A stretch of 64,000 bases of DNA, from the NCBI RefSeq assembly GCF_009604425.1, contig NZ_WEGI01000012.1, positions 124,001 to 188,000 on the forward strand, written 5' to 3'. Both the position numbers and the translations under genes were made by a program. Shown here piece by piece: positions 25,241 through 33,872 of this stretch. Source of the stretch: Nocardia aurantia. GTDB lineage: Bacteria > Actinomycetota > Actinomycetes > Mycobacteriales > Mycobacteriaceae. Position 1 is the stretch's first letter. Each line of letters starts with the position of its first letter. The notes beneath the pieces were generated by a model that worked only from the letters and a program-made list of their open reading frames with translations, was not told the origin of the DNA and did no database searches.

Positions 25241-26290
25241 TCAGAGACGATCGGCGTCGATGATCGCCTGCGCGAACGGTTTCGGAGCCTCCTGCGGCAC
25301 GTTGTGCCCGATGCCGTCGAGGACACGATGCTCGTACCTGCCGGTGAACTTGGCGCGGTACGCCGCACCGTCCTTCGCCGCGCCGTCGAAATCGCTGCTC
25401 AGCGTGATGGTGGGCACGGTGATCGCCGGTGCGGCGGCGAGTTGCTGCTCGTAGGCGTCGTACTGCGGCTCGCCCGGGGCCAGGCTCAGCCGCCACCGGT
25501 AGTTGGAGATGACGATGTCGACGTGGTCCGGATTGTCGAAGGCGGCGGCGCTGCGGTCGTAGGTGGCGTCGTCGAAGTTCCAGGCCGGGGAGGCGGTGCG
25601 CCAGATGAGTTTGTTGAAGTCGTGCCGGTTGCGGGTGTATCCGAGGCGGCCGCGTTCGGTGGCGAAGTAGTACTGGTACCACCAGCCGAGTTCGGCCTGC
25701 GGCGGCAGTGGTTGTTGTTGCGCGGCCTGCTGGGTGATGAGGTATCCGCTCACCGCGACCAGCGCCTTGACCCGCTGCGGCCACAGGGCGGCGATGATGT
25801 CGACAGTGCGTGCGCCCCAGTCGTATCCGCCGAAGACCGCCTGGTCGATGTGCAGCGCGTCCAGGAAATCGACGATGTCGCGCGCGATCGCCGCCTGCTG
25901 CCCGTTGCGCACGGTCTGCGGGGACAGGAAGGTGGTCTGACCGTAGCCGCGCAGGAACGGCACCAGCACCCGGTACCCGGCGCCGGCCAGGATCGGGCCG
26001 ACGTCGGCGTAGCTGTAGGCGTCGTAGGGCCAGCCGTGCAGCAGGACGACCGGCTGACCGGTGGCCGGCCCGAATTCGGCGTACGCGACCCGGAGGACAC
26101 CGGCGTCGACCTGTTTGATCGGGCCCAGGGTGGTGTTGGCGCCGGATCCGGTGCGCAGGGCCGCACCGGCGACTGTCGTGGCCGGGGCGGCCGGGGTGCT
26201 CGAATCCGCCGCGCACGCGGCCAGCGAGGCCGCCAGGCCCGCGGTGCCGGCCGCGATCGCGCCACCGAATAATCGTCTGCTGATGTCCAT
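25241..26290 (-). CDS. Tat-exported alpha/beta hydrolase, epoxide-hydrolase-like lipoprotein
   Basis: A 349-residue protein. The N-terminus MDISRRLFGG resembles a twin-arginine signal and ends in the lipobox LAACAAD, so it may be a Tat-exported lipoprotein. The fold is that of epoxide hydrolases and dehalogenases: oxyanion motif HGWPYD, nucleophile elbow GGYDWGAR with Asp rather than Ser, and the catalytic His in GIGHNVPQEAP. It lies 76 bases downstream of the frameshifted LuxR-type regulator on the same strand, possibly its target. The substrate is unknown. Confidence 0.85.
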   Translation of the reverse strand: MDISRRLFGGAIAAGTAGLAASLAACAADSSTPAAPATTVAGAALRTGSGANTTLGPIKQVDAGVLRVAYAEFGPATGQPVVLLHGWPYDAYSYADVGPILAGAGYRVLVPFLRGYGQTTFLSPQTVRNGQQAAIARDIVDFLDALHIDQAVFGGYDWGARTVDIIAALWPQRVKALVAVSGYLITQQAAQQQPLPPQAELGWWYQYYFATERGRLGYTRNRHDFNKLIWRTASPAWNFDDATYDRSAAAFDNPDHVDIVISNYRWRLSLAPGEPQYDAYEQQLAAAPAITVPTITLSSDFDGAAKDGAAYRAKFTGRYEHRVLDGIGHNVPQEAPKPFAQAIIDADRL

Positions 26291-26366
26291 GCCCCGACGC
26301 TATGAGCGCGCGACGCCGCACGCGTCCGTCGAATGACGTAATCGGTGTCGGTGCGTCGCGCCCGGA

Positions 26367-29080
26367 TCAGACGGCCGTGCCGGGCCCGGCGGGCAGCACC
26401 GCCGCGAGATCGCCGCGCGAACTGATGCCCAGCTTCGGGAAGATGCGGTGCAGATGAGTGCTGACCGTCCGGTGCGACAGATACAGCCGTTGCCCGATCT
26501 CCCGGTTGGTCAGCCCCTGCGCCGCCAGCTGCGCGATGCTCAGTTCGTGCGGGGTGAGCCGTTCGCGTGCGTCCGGATCCCGGTTCGGGCTGGATTCGCC
26601 CGCGCTGCGCAGTTCCAGCCGGGCCCGCTCGCTCCACGCGACGAACCCCAGGGCGTCGAAAAGCTCGCGGGCCGTGCGCAATTGGGTGCGGGACTCCACG
26701 ATCCGGCGCTGCCGCCGCAGCCATTCGCCGTACGCCAGGTGCAGGCGGCCGCGTTCGGCGGGCCAGCCGGTGAGATCCGCGCCGAGTGCGGCCGCGAACA
26801 GCTCCTCGGCCGAATCCTTCGCGAGAACCGCTCGGGCATAACGCATTCCGATGTGCAAGGCCGGCGACGGGGTGATCGCCGCCACCGGTTCCAGATCCCG
26901 CACCAGCGCCGCCAGCATCTCGGTCTGCCCGGCGCGGACCGCGGCCTCGGCGAGTTCGGTGAGGAAATACGCCCGCAGCACCGGCGAATACGACGGATCG
27001 CGCGGGTCGTGGATGCGGGCCAGATCGCTGCAGGCGTCGTCGAATCGGCCCTCCCCGAGCGCGATCAGCCCGCGGGCGAGCTGCGCGGTCGCCAGTACCG
27101 GACGCGCCCCCGCGGACAGTCCGATCCGCTCGGCGTCCGCCGCGAGCAGCGCGGCCTGCTCGTAATCCCCACGCAGCGCGGCGATCTCGGCCTGCGCGGC
27201 CACGGCCGAGCCGTACATGAACGGCTGCCCGGTCTCCCGGCAGAACGTCGCGGCCTCGGCCAGCACGGGAGTGGCGGCGGCCAGATCGCCGAGCCGGGTG
27301 AGGCTCCAGGCGTTGATCGAGAGCGCTCGGGCCAGCAGGCCCAGCCGCCCCGAGGACCGGAATCCGGGCACGGCGGCCGCGGTGAACTGCGCCGCGAGGT
27401 CGAAGGCGCCGACCTGGAAGGCCGCGCTGCCGAGGAACCGATCGACCTCGGGATCGCGGCCCGTCGTCGCGGCCAGCGCGCGCAGCCGGTCCAGGATCCG
27501 CGCCCCGCGGTCGAACGGCGCCACCAGCGCGTCGACGGCGATCTTGCGCGGATCGTCGTCGGGAAGCCGGAAGCTGTCCGAGACGTCGAGCAGCGCGTGC
27601 CTCGTCTGCTCGCCCGGATCGATCCAGAAGCACCGCATGGCCGCACCCCACAGGATCCGCAGTGCGGCATCGGGATATCCGGCGGCCGCGACGTTGGCGG
27701 TGAGCGCGGTCAACTCGCCGACACGCGAAGGACTTTCGCGCACTCCGTCCTCGAACCCGCTGAGCAGCCAGTTCGCGGTGGCGTCCTGCGCGGGGGTGAG
27801 GGGGAGTGCGTGCGCGGCGCCGACCAGCTGTTCGGCCCGGTCCCGGCGGCCGTGGTCGACGGCCAGTTCGGCGGCGCGCAGCAGGCGATCCGCGCGCCGC
27901 GCGGGGTTGTCGCTGAGGGCCGCGGCCCGTTCCAGCGCGGTGACCGTGCCACCCCGATACTTGGACCGCTCGGCCGCCGCCTCGAGCGCGGCGGCCACCG
28001 CTTCGTCGGTTCCGTCGGTTCCCGCCGCACGGTGCCACACCTGCCGATCCGGGAAGTCGGCGAGCGATCCGGCGAGCGCCCGGTGCGCGCGCCGGCGTTC
28101 ACCGGCGGCGCCGCCGACGCCAGCGCCGACCGGATCAGGGGATGCCGGAAAGTCACTGTGCCGGCGTCGATGTCGATCAGCCGGGCCGTCACGGCGGGCT
28201 CGAGGATCTCGGCATCCACCTCGGATCCCAGCAGAACCTTTGCGGCAGAGAGTATCTCGATGATCGAGTCGCCGTCGTCGAGCGCCGCGACCAGCAACGC
28301 CGCTCGGGTGCGCCCGGGCAGCGCCGCGCCGCGCGCCGAGAAGGCCCGTTCGAGGCGTTCGGTCAACGGGAGCGTCGAGGTGGGGTCGGTGAGATCGGCT
28401 GCGGCCGTGGGAAGTTCGGTCAGGGCCAGCGGATTGCCGTGCGCCTCGGCCAGCACCCGCCGGCGGACCGGATCCGGCAGGTCCCGCGCGACGCTGCCCA
28501 GCAACGCGGCCGCGTCGTCGTCGGACAGCGGACCGAGCGGCAGGAGGGTCAGCCCGGCCGCGCGCAGCGGTGAGCTCGTCCCGGCGCGCAGCGTGGCGAG
28601 CACGGCGACGGGTTCGGAGTCGATCCGGCGGGCGACGAAGGCGAGTACCTCGGCGCTGGCCGGATCGAGCCAGTGCACGTCCTCGGCGACGACCAGCAGC
28701 GGCCGTTCGGCGGCGGTATCGGACAACAGCGTCAGGGCGGCGAGCGCCACCAGGTGCAGACTCGGCTCCCCGTCGGTCTCCGACGTCCCCAGGGCGGCCG
28801 ACAGCGCGTCGAACTGCCGCGCCGGCAGCGCGTCGAACCCGCGGCGCAGCGGATACAGCAGCCGCTGCAACCCGGCGTAGGCGAGGCCGTGCTCGGTTTC
28901 CGCCCCCGCTGTCCGCAGCGCCCGCAGGCCTGCGATGGCCGCCGCGGCGACCGCCTCGTCGACGAGCGCCGACTTGCCGATCCCCGGCTCACCCTCGATC
29001 AGGATGCCGCTGCGATCGCCGGGGCCGTCCACGAGCGCGGCCAGATCCTTCAGCTCGGTGTCTCGTCCGAACATCCGCAT
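26367..29080 (-). pseudogene. LuxR-family LAL regulator split by a frameshift
   Basis: Large ATP-binding LuxR regulator (about 904 residues if intact) in two frames. The 5' part (start 29080, MRMFGRDTELKDLAALVDG) has Walker A GEPGIGKSALVD and Walker B LLVVAEDVHWLD. It reads correctly to FRHPLIRSALASAA, then the family sequence continues in another frame as GERRRAHRALAGSL and VWHRAAGTDG, so one base is missing (or two are extra) near 28103. The 3' part runs to 26367 and ends with the DNA-binding domain (LTPHELSIAQLAAQGLTNRE, then LYLSHRTVSTHLHRIF). The break lies in a GGCGGCGCCGCCGG run, where sequencing error is also plausible. No typical slippery site is visible. Confidence 0.8.
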
Positions 29081-29209
29081 GAGCGGCGCTCTCCTCCCGG
29101 CCTCGCGACGGTCGACGGGACCGATCGCGACCCTACCGAAGCAGGATTACGTCACGGCAGCGTCAACCGACAGATTCGGCGCACCCCCCGCACGGGCGAG
29201 AGTCATCGC

Positions 29210-29638
29210 ATGGCTACCGTACGTTTCCACTTCACCTCCACCCTGACTCCCGCCGAGGTCGTGCAGGTCCTGACCGACTTCGGCCCGGCCCGCCCCGACG
29301 TGTGGCCCAGCATCGACGCGGAACATTTCGTCGTCCACGACCGCGGCGACAACTGGGCCGAGGTCACCGAGGGCACCGCCGCCGCCTGGGAACGCGCCCG
29401 CTACCGCTGGGATCCGGCCGGCGACACCGTGACGATCACCACCCTGGATTCCAAACTGTTCGGCGCCGGCGGCGGCTGGACTTTCCACGCCGTTCCCGAG
29501 GGCGACGGCTCCCGAGTCGAGGTCGAACTGGTCCGCACCCCGCAGGCGTTGAAGGGCAAACTCCTGGCGGCGTTGCTGCCGCTGGTCGGGCCGTCCTCGT
29601 TGCGCAAGTCGTTCGCCGTCCCGCTACAGGCCGCGTGA
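29210..29638 (+). CDS. SRPBCC (polyketide cyclase-like) family protein
   Basis: A 142-residue protein starting MATVRFHFTSTLTPAEVV. The alternation of strands, a C-terminal long helix (LKGKLLAALLPLVGPSSLRKSF) and the pattern GWTFHAVPEGDGSRVEVEL match the START-like SRPBCC hydrophobic-pocket fold. No catalytic residues are evident; such proteins bind lipids or small hydrophobic ligands. It is divergent from the LAL regulator and immediately precedes a decayed hydrolase gene. Confidence 0.75.
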   Translation: MATVRFHFTSTLTPAEVVQVLTDFGPARPDVWPSIDAEHFVVHDRGDNWAEVTEGTAAAWERARYRWDPAGDTVTITTLDSKLFGAGGGWTFHAVPEGDGSRVEVELVRTPQALKGKLLAALLPLVGPSSLRKSFAVPLQAA

Positions 29639-29640
29639 TG

Positions 29641-30171
29641 TCCGCGCTCACCCCGGCGCCCACACCGTCGACTCGGACGGCATCGTCCAGCGACACCACG
29701 TGTACGGCGGCGGACCTGTCTGCCTGGCCCATCCGGGCGGCCCCGGCATCCACTGGGAATACCTGAATTGGCTGGCGTACTGGCCGCATTCGACGCCATG
29801 CGGCATATTTCCAGCGACGTGCAGACCCTCGCGGTGGCGCGCGGAATCCTCCCCTCCTATTTCGCCGACTACTGGGGTGACGAACAACTTGGGACTCCTT
29901 CCGCGACGGTTTGCGGGCGACCTTCATCTCCGGCCTGTCCCCGGACCTCATCGACGACCGCGACGACCTCCCGAATTCGACCGTGCCGACGCTGGTGATC
30001 GTGGGCCGCCACGATGTGATCCGCGGCCCGCGCTGGGCCTGGGAATTGCATGAACTGATTCCCGATTCACGCCTGATCATTCTGGAGAACAGCGGGCACA
30101 CGGGCCCTCTGGAGGAACCCCGGCGCTTCGCCGACGCCCGTCCGGGCATTCGTCCTCGTATCGAAAGGTGA
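29641..30171 (+). pseudogene. Alpha/beta hydrolase remnant (proline-iminopeptidase-like)
   Basis: Pieces of one hydrolase lie in all three plus-strand frames. First comes GGGPVCLAHPGGPGIHWEYL (about 29700-29770, the oxyanion region), then MRHISSDVQTLAVARGILP and SYFADYWGDE (about 29790-29885), then VPTLVIVGRHDVIRGPRWAW and ILENSGHTGPLEEPRRF (about 29985-30130, carrying the acid and His). The nucleophile elbow is missing and the total length is about 175 codons against some 280 in the family. Several frameshifts and an internal deletion make it a decayed gene. Confidence 0.8.
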
Positions 30172-30359
30172 GCGGCAGGCGACTTTCCGCAGCTCGGTCA
30201 CCGAATAGCCGTGGATGACAGCCAGATTCGCGCTCCGTTGCGCCGGCGTACCGGTGTCGAGGGGGATGACCTGTCTTTCCTCCGAATCGACGCGCCCGCC
30301 CGTTTGAGCAAGGGAGAAGCGGCTATTGACCCGATGACCGAGGGAAAGGGTGATCGGCG

Positions 30360-31277
30360 ATGAGCATCATCGGAACGAGACGCGGATATCGGCGTCGTGG
30401 TGGCAGATACTACGGCCGCGACCGGGATTACCGGTCCTCCCGGCGCTGGGGCGGCGAGCGCTCCTGGGGCGCCCGGCGACGGGTCGGCTCCACCGGCGGC
30501 GTCGAAATGCTCGCTCGCGCAGGGCTGGTCGCCCGGGGCGTGGTGTATGTGGTGGTCGGTGTCATCGCGGTGATGATGGCGCTGGGCATCGGCCGGCACA
30601 CCCCCGACCGCCGCGGCGCCCTCGAAGCCATCGCCGCCCATCCGCTGGGCTACGTGCTGCTCTGGCTGCTCGTGATCGCCTTCGCGGGCCTGGCGATCTG
30701 GCGCCTGGTGCAGGCGGCCACGCCCGGCGTGCACGTCAGCGCGGGCCAGCGGCTGTTCCGCCTCGGCGTCGGAATCGCCTACGCCATCGTCTTTTTCAGC
30801 ACGCTGTGGTTCGTCCGCGACGGCCGCACACCCCCGTCCAGCGACGCCGCCCCCCGAGACGTCAGCGCGGAAGTGCTGAGCTGGAACGGCGGCTACGTGC
30901 TGCTCACCGTGGCGGGTATCATCATCGCGGCCGCCGGCGTGGTGTCGGCCCTGCGCGGTTTCCGCGCCGAGTTCGTCGACGACCTGCGCATGGGCTGGAT
31001 GCCGGCGTCCACCCAGGACGCGGTCGTCGCGCTGGGCCGATTCGGTTATGTCGCACGCGGTGTGATCGTCGCCGGCATCGGCATCGCCCTGGTGGACGCC
31101 GCCGTGACCTACGACCCCGACGCCGCGAAGGGCCTCGACGGCGTACTGGCCGGATTCGCCCACACCTTCCTGGGCCCGTGGCTGCTGCTCGCCGTCGCAC
31201 TCGGCCTGATCGCCTTCGGCATCCTGTCCTTCTTCGAGGCGAAGTGGCGTCGCACGTACGGCGGCGTGCCGGTGTAG
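30360..31277 (+). CDS. DUF1206 membrane protein
   Basis: A 305-residue membrane protein. The first 45 residues are strongly basic and rich in Arg, Tyr and Gly. Three repeats of the DUF1206 unit follow (two hydrophobic segments each), seen as LARAGLVARGVVYVVVGVIA, then a second unit near RLFRLGVGIAYAIVFF and a third near GRFGYVARGVIVAGIGIAL. The family is widespread in bacteria; its function is not known. The gene is followed by a 46-bp perfect palindrome and is convergent with the next small membrane gene. Confidence 0.9.
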   Translation: MSIIGTRRGYRRRGGRYYGRDRDYRSSRRWGGERSWGARRRVGSTGGVEMLARAGLVARGVVYVVVGVIAVMMALGIGRHTPDRRGALEAIAAHPLGYVLLWLLVIAFAGLAIWRLVQAATPGVHVSAGQRLFRLGVGIAYAIVFFSTLWFVRDGRTPPSSDAAPRDVSAEVLSWNGGYVLLTVAGIIIAAAGVVSALRGFRAEFVDDLRMGWMPASTQDAVVALGRFGYVARGVIVAGIGIALVDAAVTYDPDAAKGLDGVLAGFAHTFLGPWLLLAVALGLIAFGILSFFEAKWRRTYGGVPV

Positions 31278-31291
31278 TTCGTCCCCACCGA

Positions 31292-31337
31292 ACATGTTGC
31301 GGCCGAACGGTATCGATACCGTTCGGCCGCAACATGT
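31292..31337. terminator. 46-bp perfect palindrome, probable bidirectional terminator
   Basis: Each base from 31292 to 31314 pairs with its partner from 31315 to 31337; the centre is ATCGAT. It lies between the convergent stops of the DUF1206 gene (31277) and the small membrane gene (31346). As RNA it would form a very stable stem; no T-run follows. A bidirectional terminator is the simplest role. Confidence 0.6.
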
Positions 31338-31345
31338 ATGTCCGC

Positions 31346-31714
31346 CTACGACAGCGAGGTGAACTCGCCCACGATCCCGGCCCCGCACCCGATCACACAC
31401 ACCACCGTGACGATCACGGCCACCGGCCACGAGATTCGCCGGCGAGTCACCGAAACCGTCACGGCCACTGAGCCGATGACGAGCGCCACCGCCGACAGCG
31501 CCAGCCCCAGCCCGAGCCACGTCACCGCCCGATCGGGATGACAGGTCTCGGGCGGGCAGTAGTCGGCGAACGCGAACAGGAACAACCCGGCAAGGGTCAC
31601 CATCGAGCAGCCCAGGAACGATACGACCAACAGGCACACCGACACCGCGACGTCCCACCCGATCACGGGCGGTGTGGTTCCGCCGGGCGGTGGCCCCGGG
31701 TACGGGTACGACAT
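31346..31714 (-). CDS. Small membrane protein with proline-rich N-terminus
   Basis: A 122-residue protein starting MSYPYPGPPPGGTTPPVIGW, then three hydrophobic segments separated by a short loop with two cysteines (CPPETCHPD) that could form a disulphide outside the membrane. Proline/glycine-rich N-termini followed by a few membrane helices are common among uncharacterised actinobacterial small membrane proteins. Function unknown. Convergent with the DUF1206 gene. Confidence 0.7.
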   Translation of the reverse strand: MSYPYPGPPPGGTTPPVIGWDVAVSVCLLVVSFLGCSMVTLAGLFLFAFADYCPPETCHPDRAVTWLGLGLALSAVALVIGSVAVTVSVTRRRISWPVAVIVTVVCVIGCGAGIVGEFTSLS

Positions 31715-32290
31715 GACCCCAGATTAGCCAGAGCCGCCGACTTTGCCGTCCGGACAGCGACTGATGGTCGTCAACCGATCAGTGCAGGGCTGTGTGGCGC
31801 ACTGGCGAGCCCCGAATATCCGGAAATTCCGGTTCGGGCGCCCCGATACCGGCGGGATCAGCTGCGCCGTGCAGTGTTACCCGACTCCGGACCGAAACGG
31901 GGCGGGACCGCCGGCCGACATCTACAGCATCGGATTCTTCGGGGAAGGGAAGAACAGTATGCGTACGCGGGCAGGCGCAGCAGCACTGCGGCGGGGATCG
32001 GAGCCTGCCGAAGGCCGGACCTGCCGTGCCTCCGATCGTGCTCGGCACGAACACATTGCGTTCGAGCGATATCGAGCTTTCGTCCCGGTTTCGCCCGATA
32101 CAACACATCGGTATGCGGATTTTCTCGGAGCGGGACGCCTACCGCACGTGTTGATTCTTAGCCGAATCAATGACCGCACAAGTAATTTTCACTCTGAACG
32201 AATCGTTCTCAGGTTGTTCGCGAGACACCCGAATGGTTCTGTACCAAGATGAGGGCGGGCACGGGGATGATTCGCGGAGGGAAACCAGGC
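31715..32290. other. 576-base gap of lower GC, no convincing gene
   Basis: All six frames are partly open here, but none has good codon bias, a ribosome site and protein-like composition at once; the longest (31743-32252, plus) is rich in Arg, His and Cys and reads like chance. The sequence is visibly less GC-rich than the neighbours. It probably holds the promoter of the 32291 gene; AAGTAATTTTCACTCTG near 32180 is AT-rich. Confidence 0.5.
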
Positions 32291-32746
32291 GTGCAGACAT
32301 GGGAATTGGCGGCATTCGGAGCCGGCGGTGGGTCCTTGATGCAGCTGCTTGCGGTATACAACAAGGCGAACGAGTGGCAGCGGGCGCGGCAGACACCCGC
32401 GGGCCTCGTGCGGAAGAACCCGCCGAAGCTGGTCAAATATCTCGATCTGCCCGCCATTGTGCTGGTCGGAATTCTGCGGATAGCGCTGGGCGCCGGTGTC
32501 AGTGCGCTTTTCGCCGCCACCCAGCAGATCAGCGGCCCCTCGGTGGCCGTGACGCTCGGCTGTACGGCCCCGGCGTTTCTCGAACAACTGGGACGGGCGA
32601 GGCCGATTTCCAAGGCGGTCAGCCGTCGCCGCGGCACGACGGGTGCGGACCCGGCTCCGGCACAGCCGATCCTGCCCATCCAGGCGATCCCGGCGCCGGT
32701 CGATCCCGCGCTGATGCCGCAACCGGTGGTCGTCGATGAACACTGA
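32291..32746 (+). CDS. Small membrane-associated protein of unknown function
   Basis: About 151 residues from GTG 32291, nine bases after GGAGGG. It starts VQTWELAAFGAGGGSLMQLL, has a basic stretch and one or two hydrophobic segments (LPAIVLVGILRIALGAGVSA), and ends in a Pro/Ala-rich tail. The stop overlaps the next gene by 11 bases, so the two are coupled. I recognise no family. An ATG at 32267 in the same frame is an alternative but lies before the ribosome site. Confidence 0.65.
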   Translation: MQTWELAAFGAGGGSLMQLLAVYNKANEWQRARQTPAGLVRKNPPKLVKYLDLPAIVLVGILRIALGAGVSALFAATQQISGPSVAVTLGCTAPAFLEQLGRARPISKAVSRRRGTTGADPAPAQPILPIQAIPAPVDPALMPQPVVVDEH

Positions 32747-33800
32747 ATCGTTGCCTCGCAGAGTGTTCGGCATCCTGTTCGGCGCCGACCGCGCGACGAA
32801 ACCGACGACGATCCCCGCAGACGCGGGATATCCACTGGGCCAGCGTGTCCTGGCACTGTTGCTCGGAGTCACGCTGCCCAACCTCGCCGACACCGACAAA
32901 TGGCCCGATCCGGCACTGTCCCCGAACAACACACCCCGCCCCCCGAAACAGGACCCCTGGTTCTGGGTCGGCCGCATCGGTCTCGTCCTGGCCGCGGCGG
33001 CGATCGTGGGCGCCATGGTCGTGTTCGGCGGTGTGCGTTCCCGCTCCCCGATCGCCGAACCCACCACGGTCCCTGCCTCTTTCCCGCCCGCACCGTCGAA
33101 TTGCTCCGACGCGAAGCAGGATTCGGTGACCACCGGTAACGGTCCGGGCGACGTCACCAGTGACACCGGCGCCATCCTCGGCTATCAGTACGCCTACTAC
33201 ACCGAACGCGACGCGGTCGCCGCCCTGACCTTCGTCACGCCGGAAGCGCGAAAATCGTTGTCGGCGAACCGGATCCAGGACGACATCGATCACGCGATCC
33301 CGCCCGGCACGGTTCACTGCGTACGGATCCAGCAGATCCGCGACAATGTCTACGTCGTCGCCACAGCCGAATATCACCCCGACGGGGCCACCCACGTGTA
33401 CTCCGAACAGGTCCGGACGGTCACCGTCGACGGCCGGCACCTGATCGAGTCGGTCCAGATCACCGATCCGGAATCCTCCACGTACCCGATGCCGCCGACC
33501 CTCCCGCCGTCGCCGGATCCCGCATTGCCCTCCGAATCCCTCTCTCCGACATCATCGGTCGCGCCCGGCGGCCAACGCGCCACCACGATCGTCCCGATGC
33601 CGCCGTCGCATCCGGAACACAAATCGACAGCGGATCAGACCGCGCCACCGACGCCGGTGTTCCCCCCGGTATTCGGGTTTCCCTCGCTCCCGGCTGTCCC
33701 GCAGCCCCCGACCTTTCCGACGTTCGAATTCCCGTCGGCACCGGGGTTCGCACCGACCTCGTCTGCTCCCGAAGCGGGAAAAATCCAGCCGGAGAACTGA
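32736..33800 (+). CDS. Membrane-anchored protein with extracellular NTF2-like domain and Pro-rich tail
   Basis: A 354-residue protein with one membrane segment (about residues 73-95, WFWVGRIGLVLAAAAIVGAM). Outside lies a domain of about 120 residues with GAILGYQYAYYTERDAVAAL and HCVRIQQIRDNVYVVATAEY, the shape of NTF2-like/DUF8176-type domains found in Nocardia. The tail from about 245 is rich in Pro and Ser. It is co-transcribed with the overlapping upstream small gene. No enzymatic residues are visible; a cell-surface role is likely but unproven. Confidence 0.7.
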   Translation: MNTESLPRRVFGILFGADRATKPTTIPADAGYPLGQRVLALLLGVTLPNLADTDKWPDPALSPNNTPRPPKQDPWFWVGRIGLVLAAAAIVGAMVVFGGVRSRSPIAEPTTVPASFPPAPSNCSDAKQDSVTTGNGPGDVTSDTGAILGYQYAYYTERDAVAALTFVTPEARKSLSANRIQDDIDHAIPPGTVHCVRIQQIRDNVYVVATAEYHPDGATHVYSEQVRTVTVDGRHLIESVQITDPESSTYPMPPTLPPSPDPALPSESLSPTSSVAPGGQRATTIVPMPPSHPEHKSTADQTAPPTPVFPPVFGFPSLPAVPQPPTFPTFEFPSAPGFAPTSSAPEAGKIQPEN

Positions 33801-33872
33801 AAGTCCGCCGCTGTGGCCGCCATCCTCCGAGCCTGAAAGTGCGCGCCGCGTCGAGCGATTACGGGCCTGCGC

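Noticed and set aside
31743..32252. Plus-strand frame of 169 codons in the gap before the 32291 gene
   Set aside because: Arg/His/Cys-rich, no ribosome site, codon bias unlike neighbours, and other frames are equally open in this lower-GC stretch.
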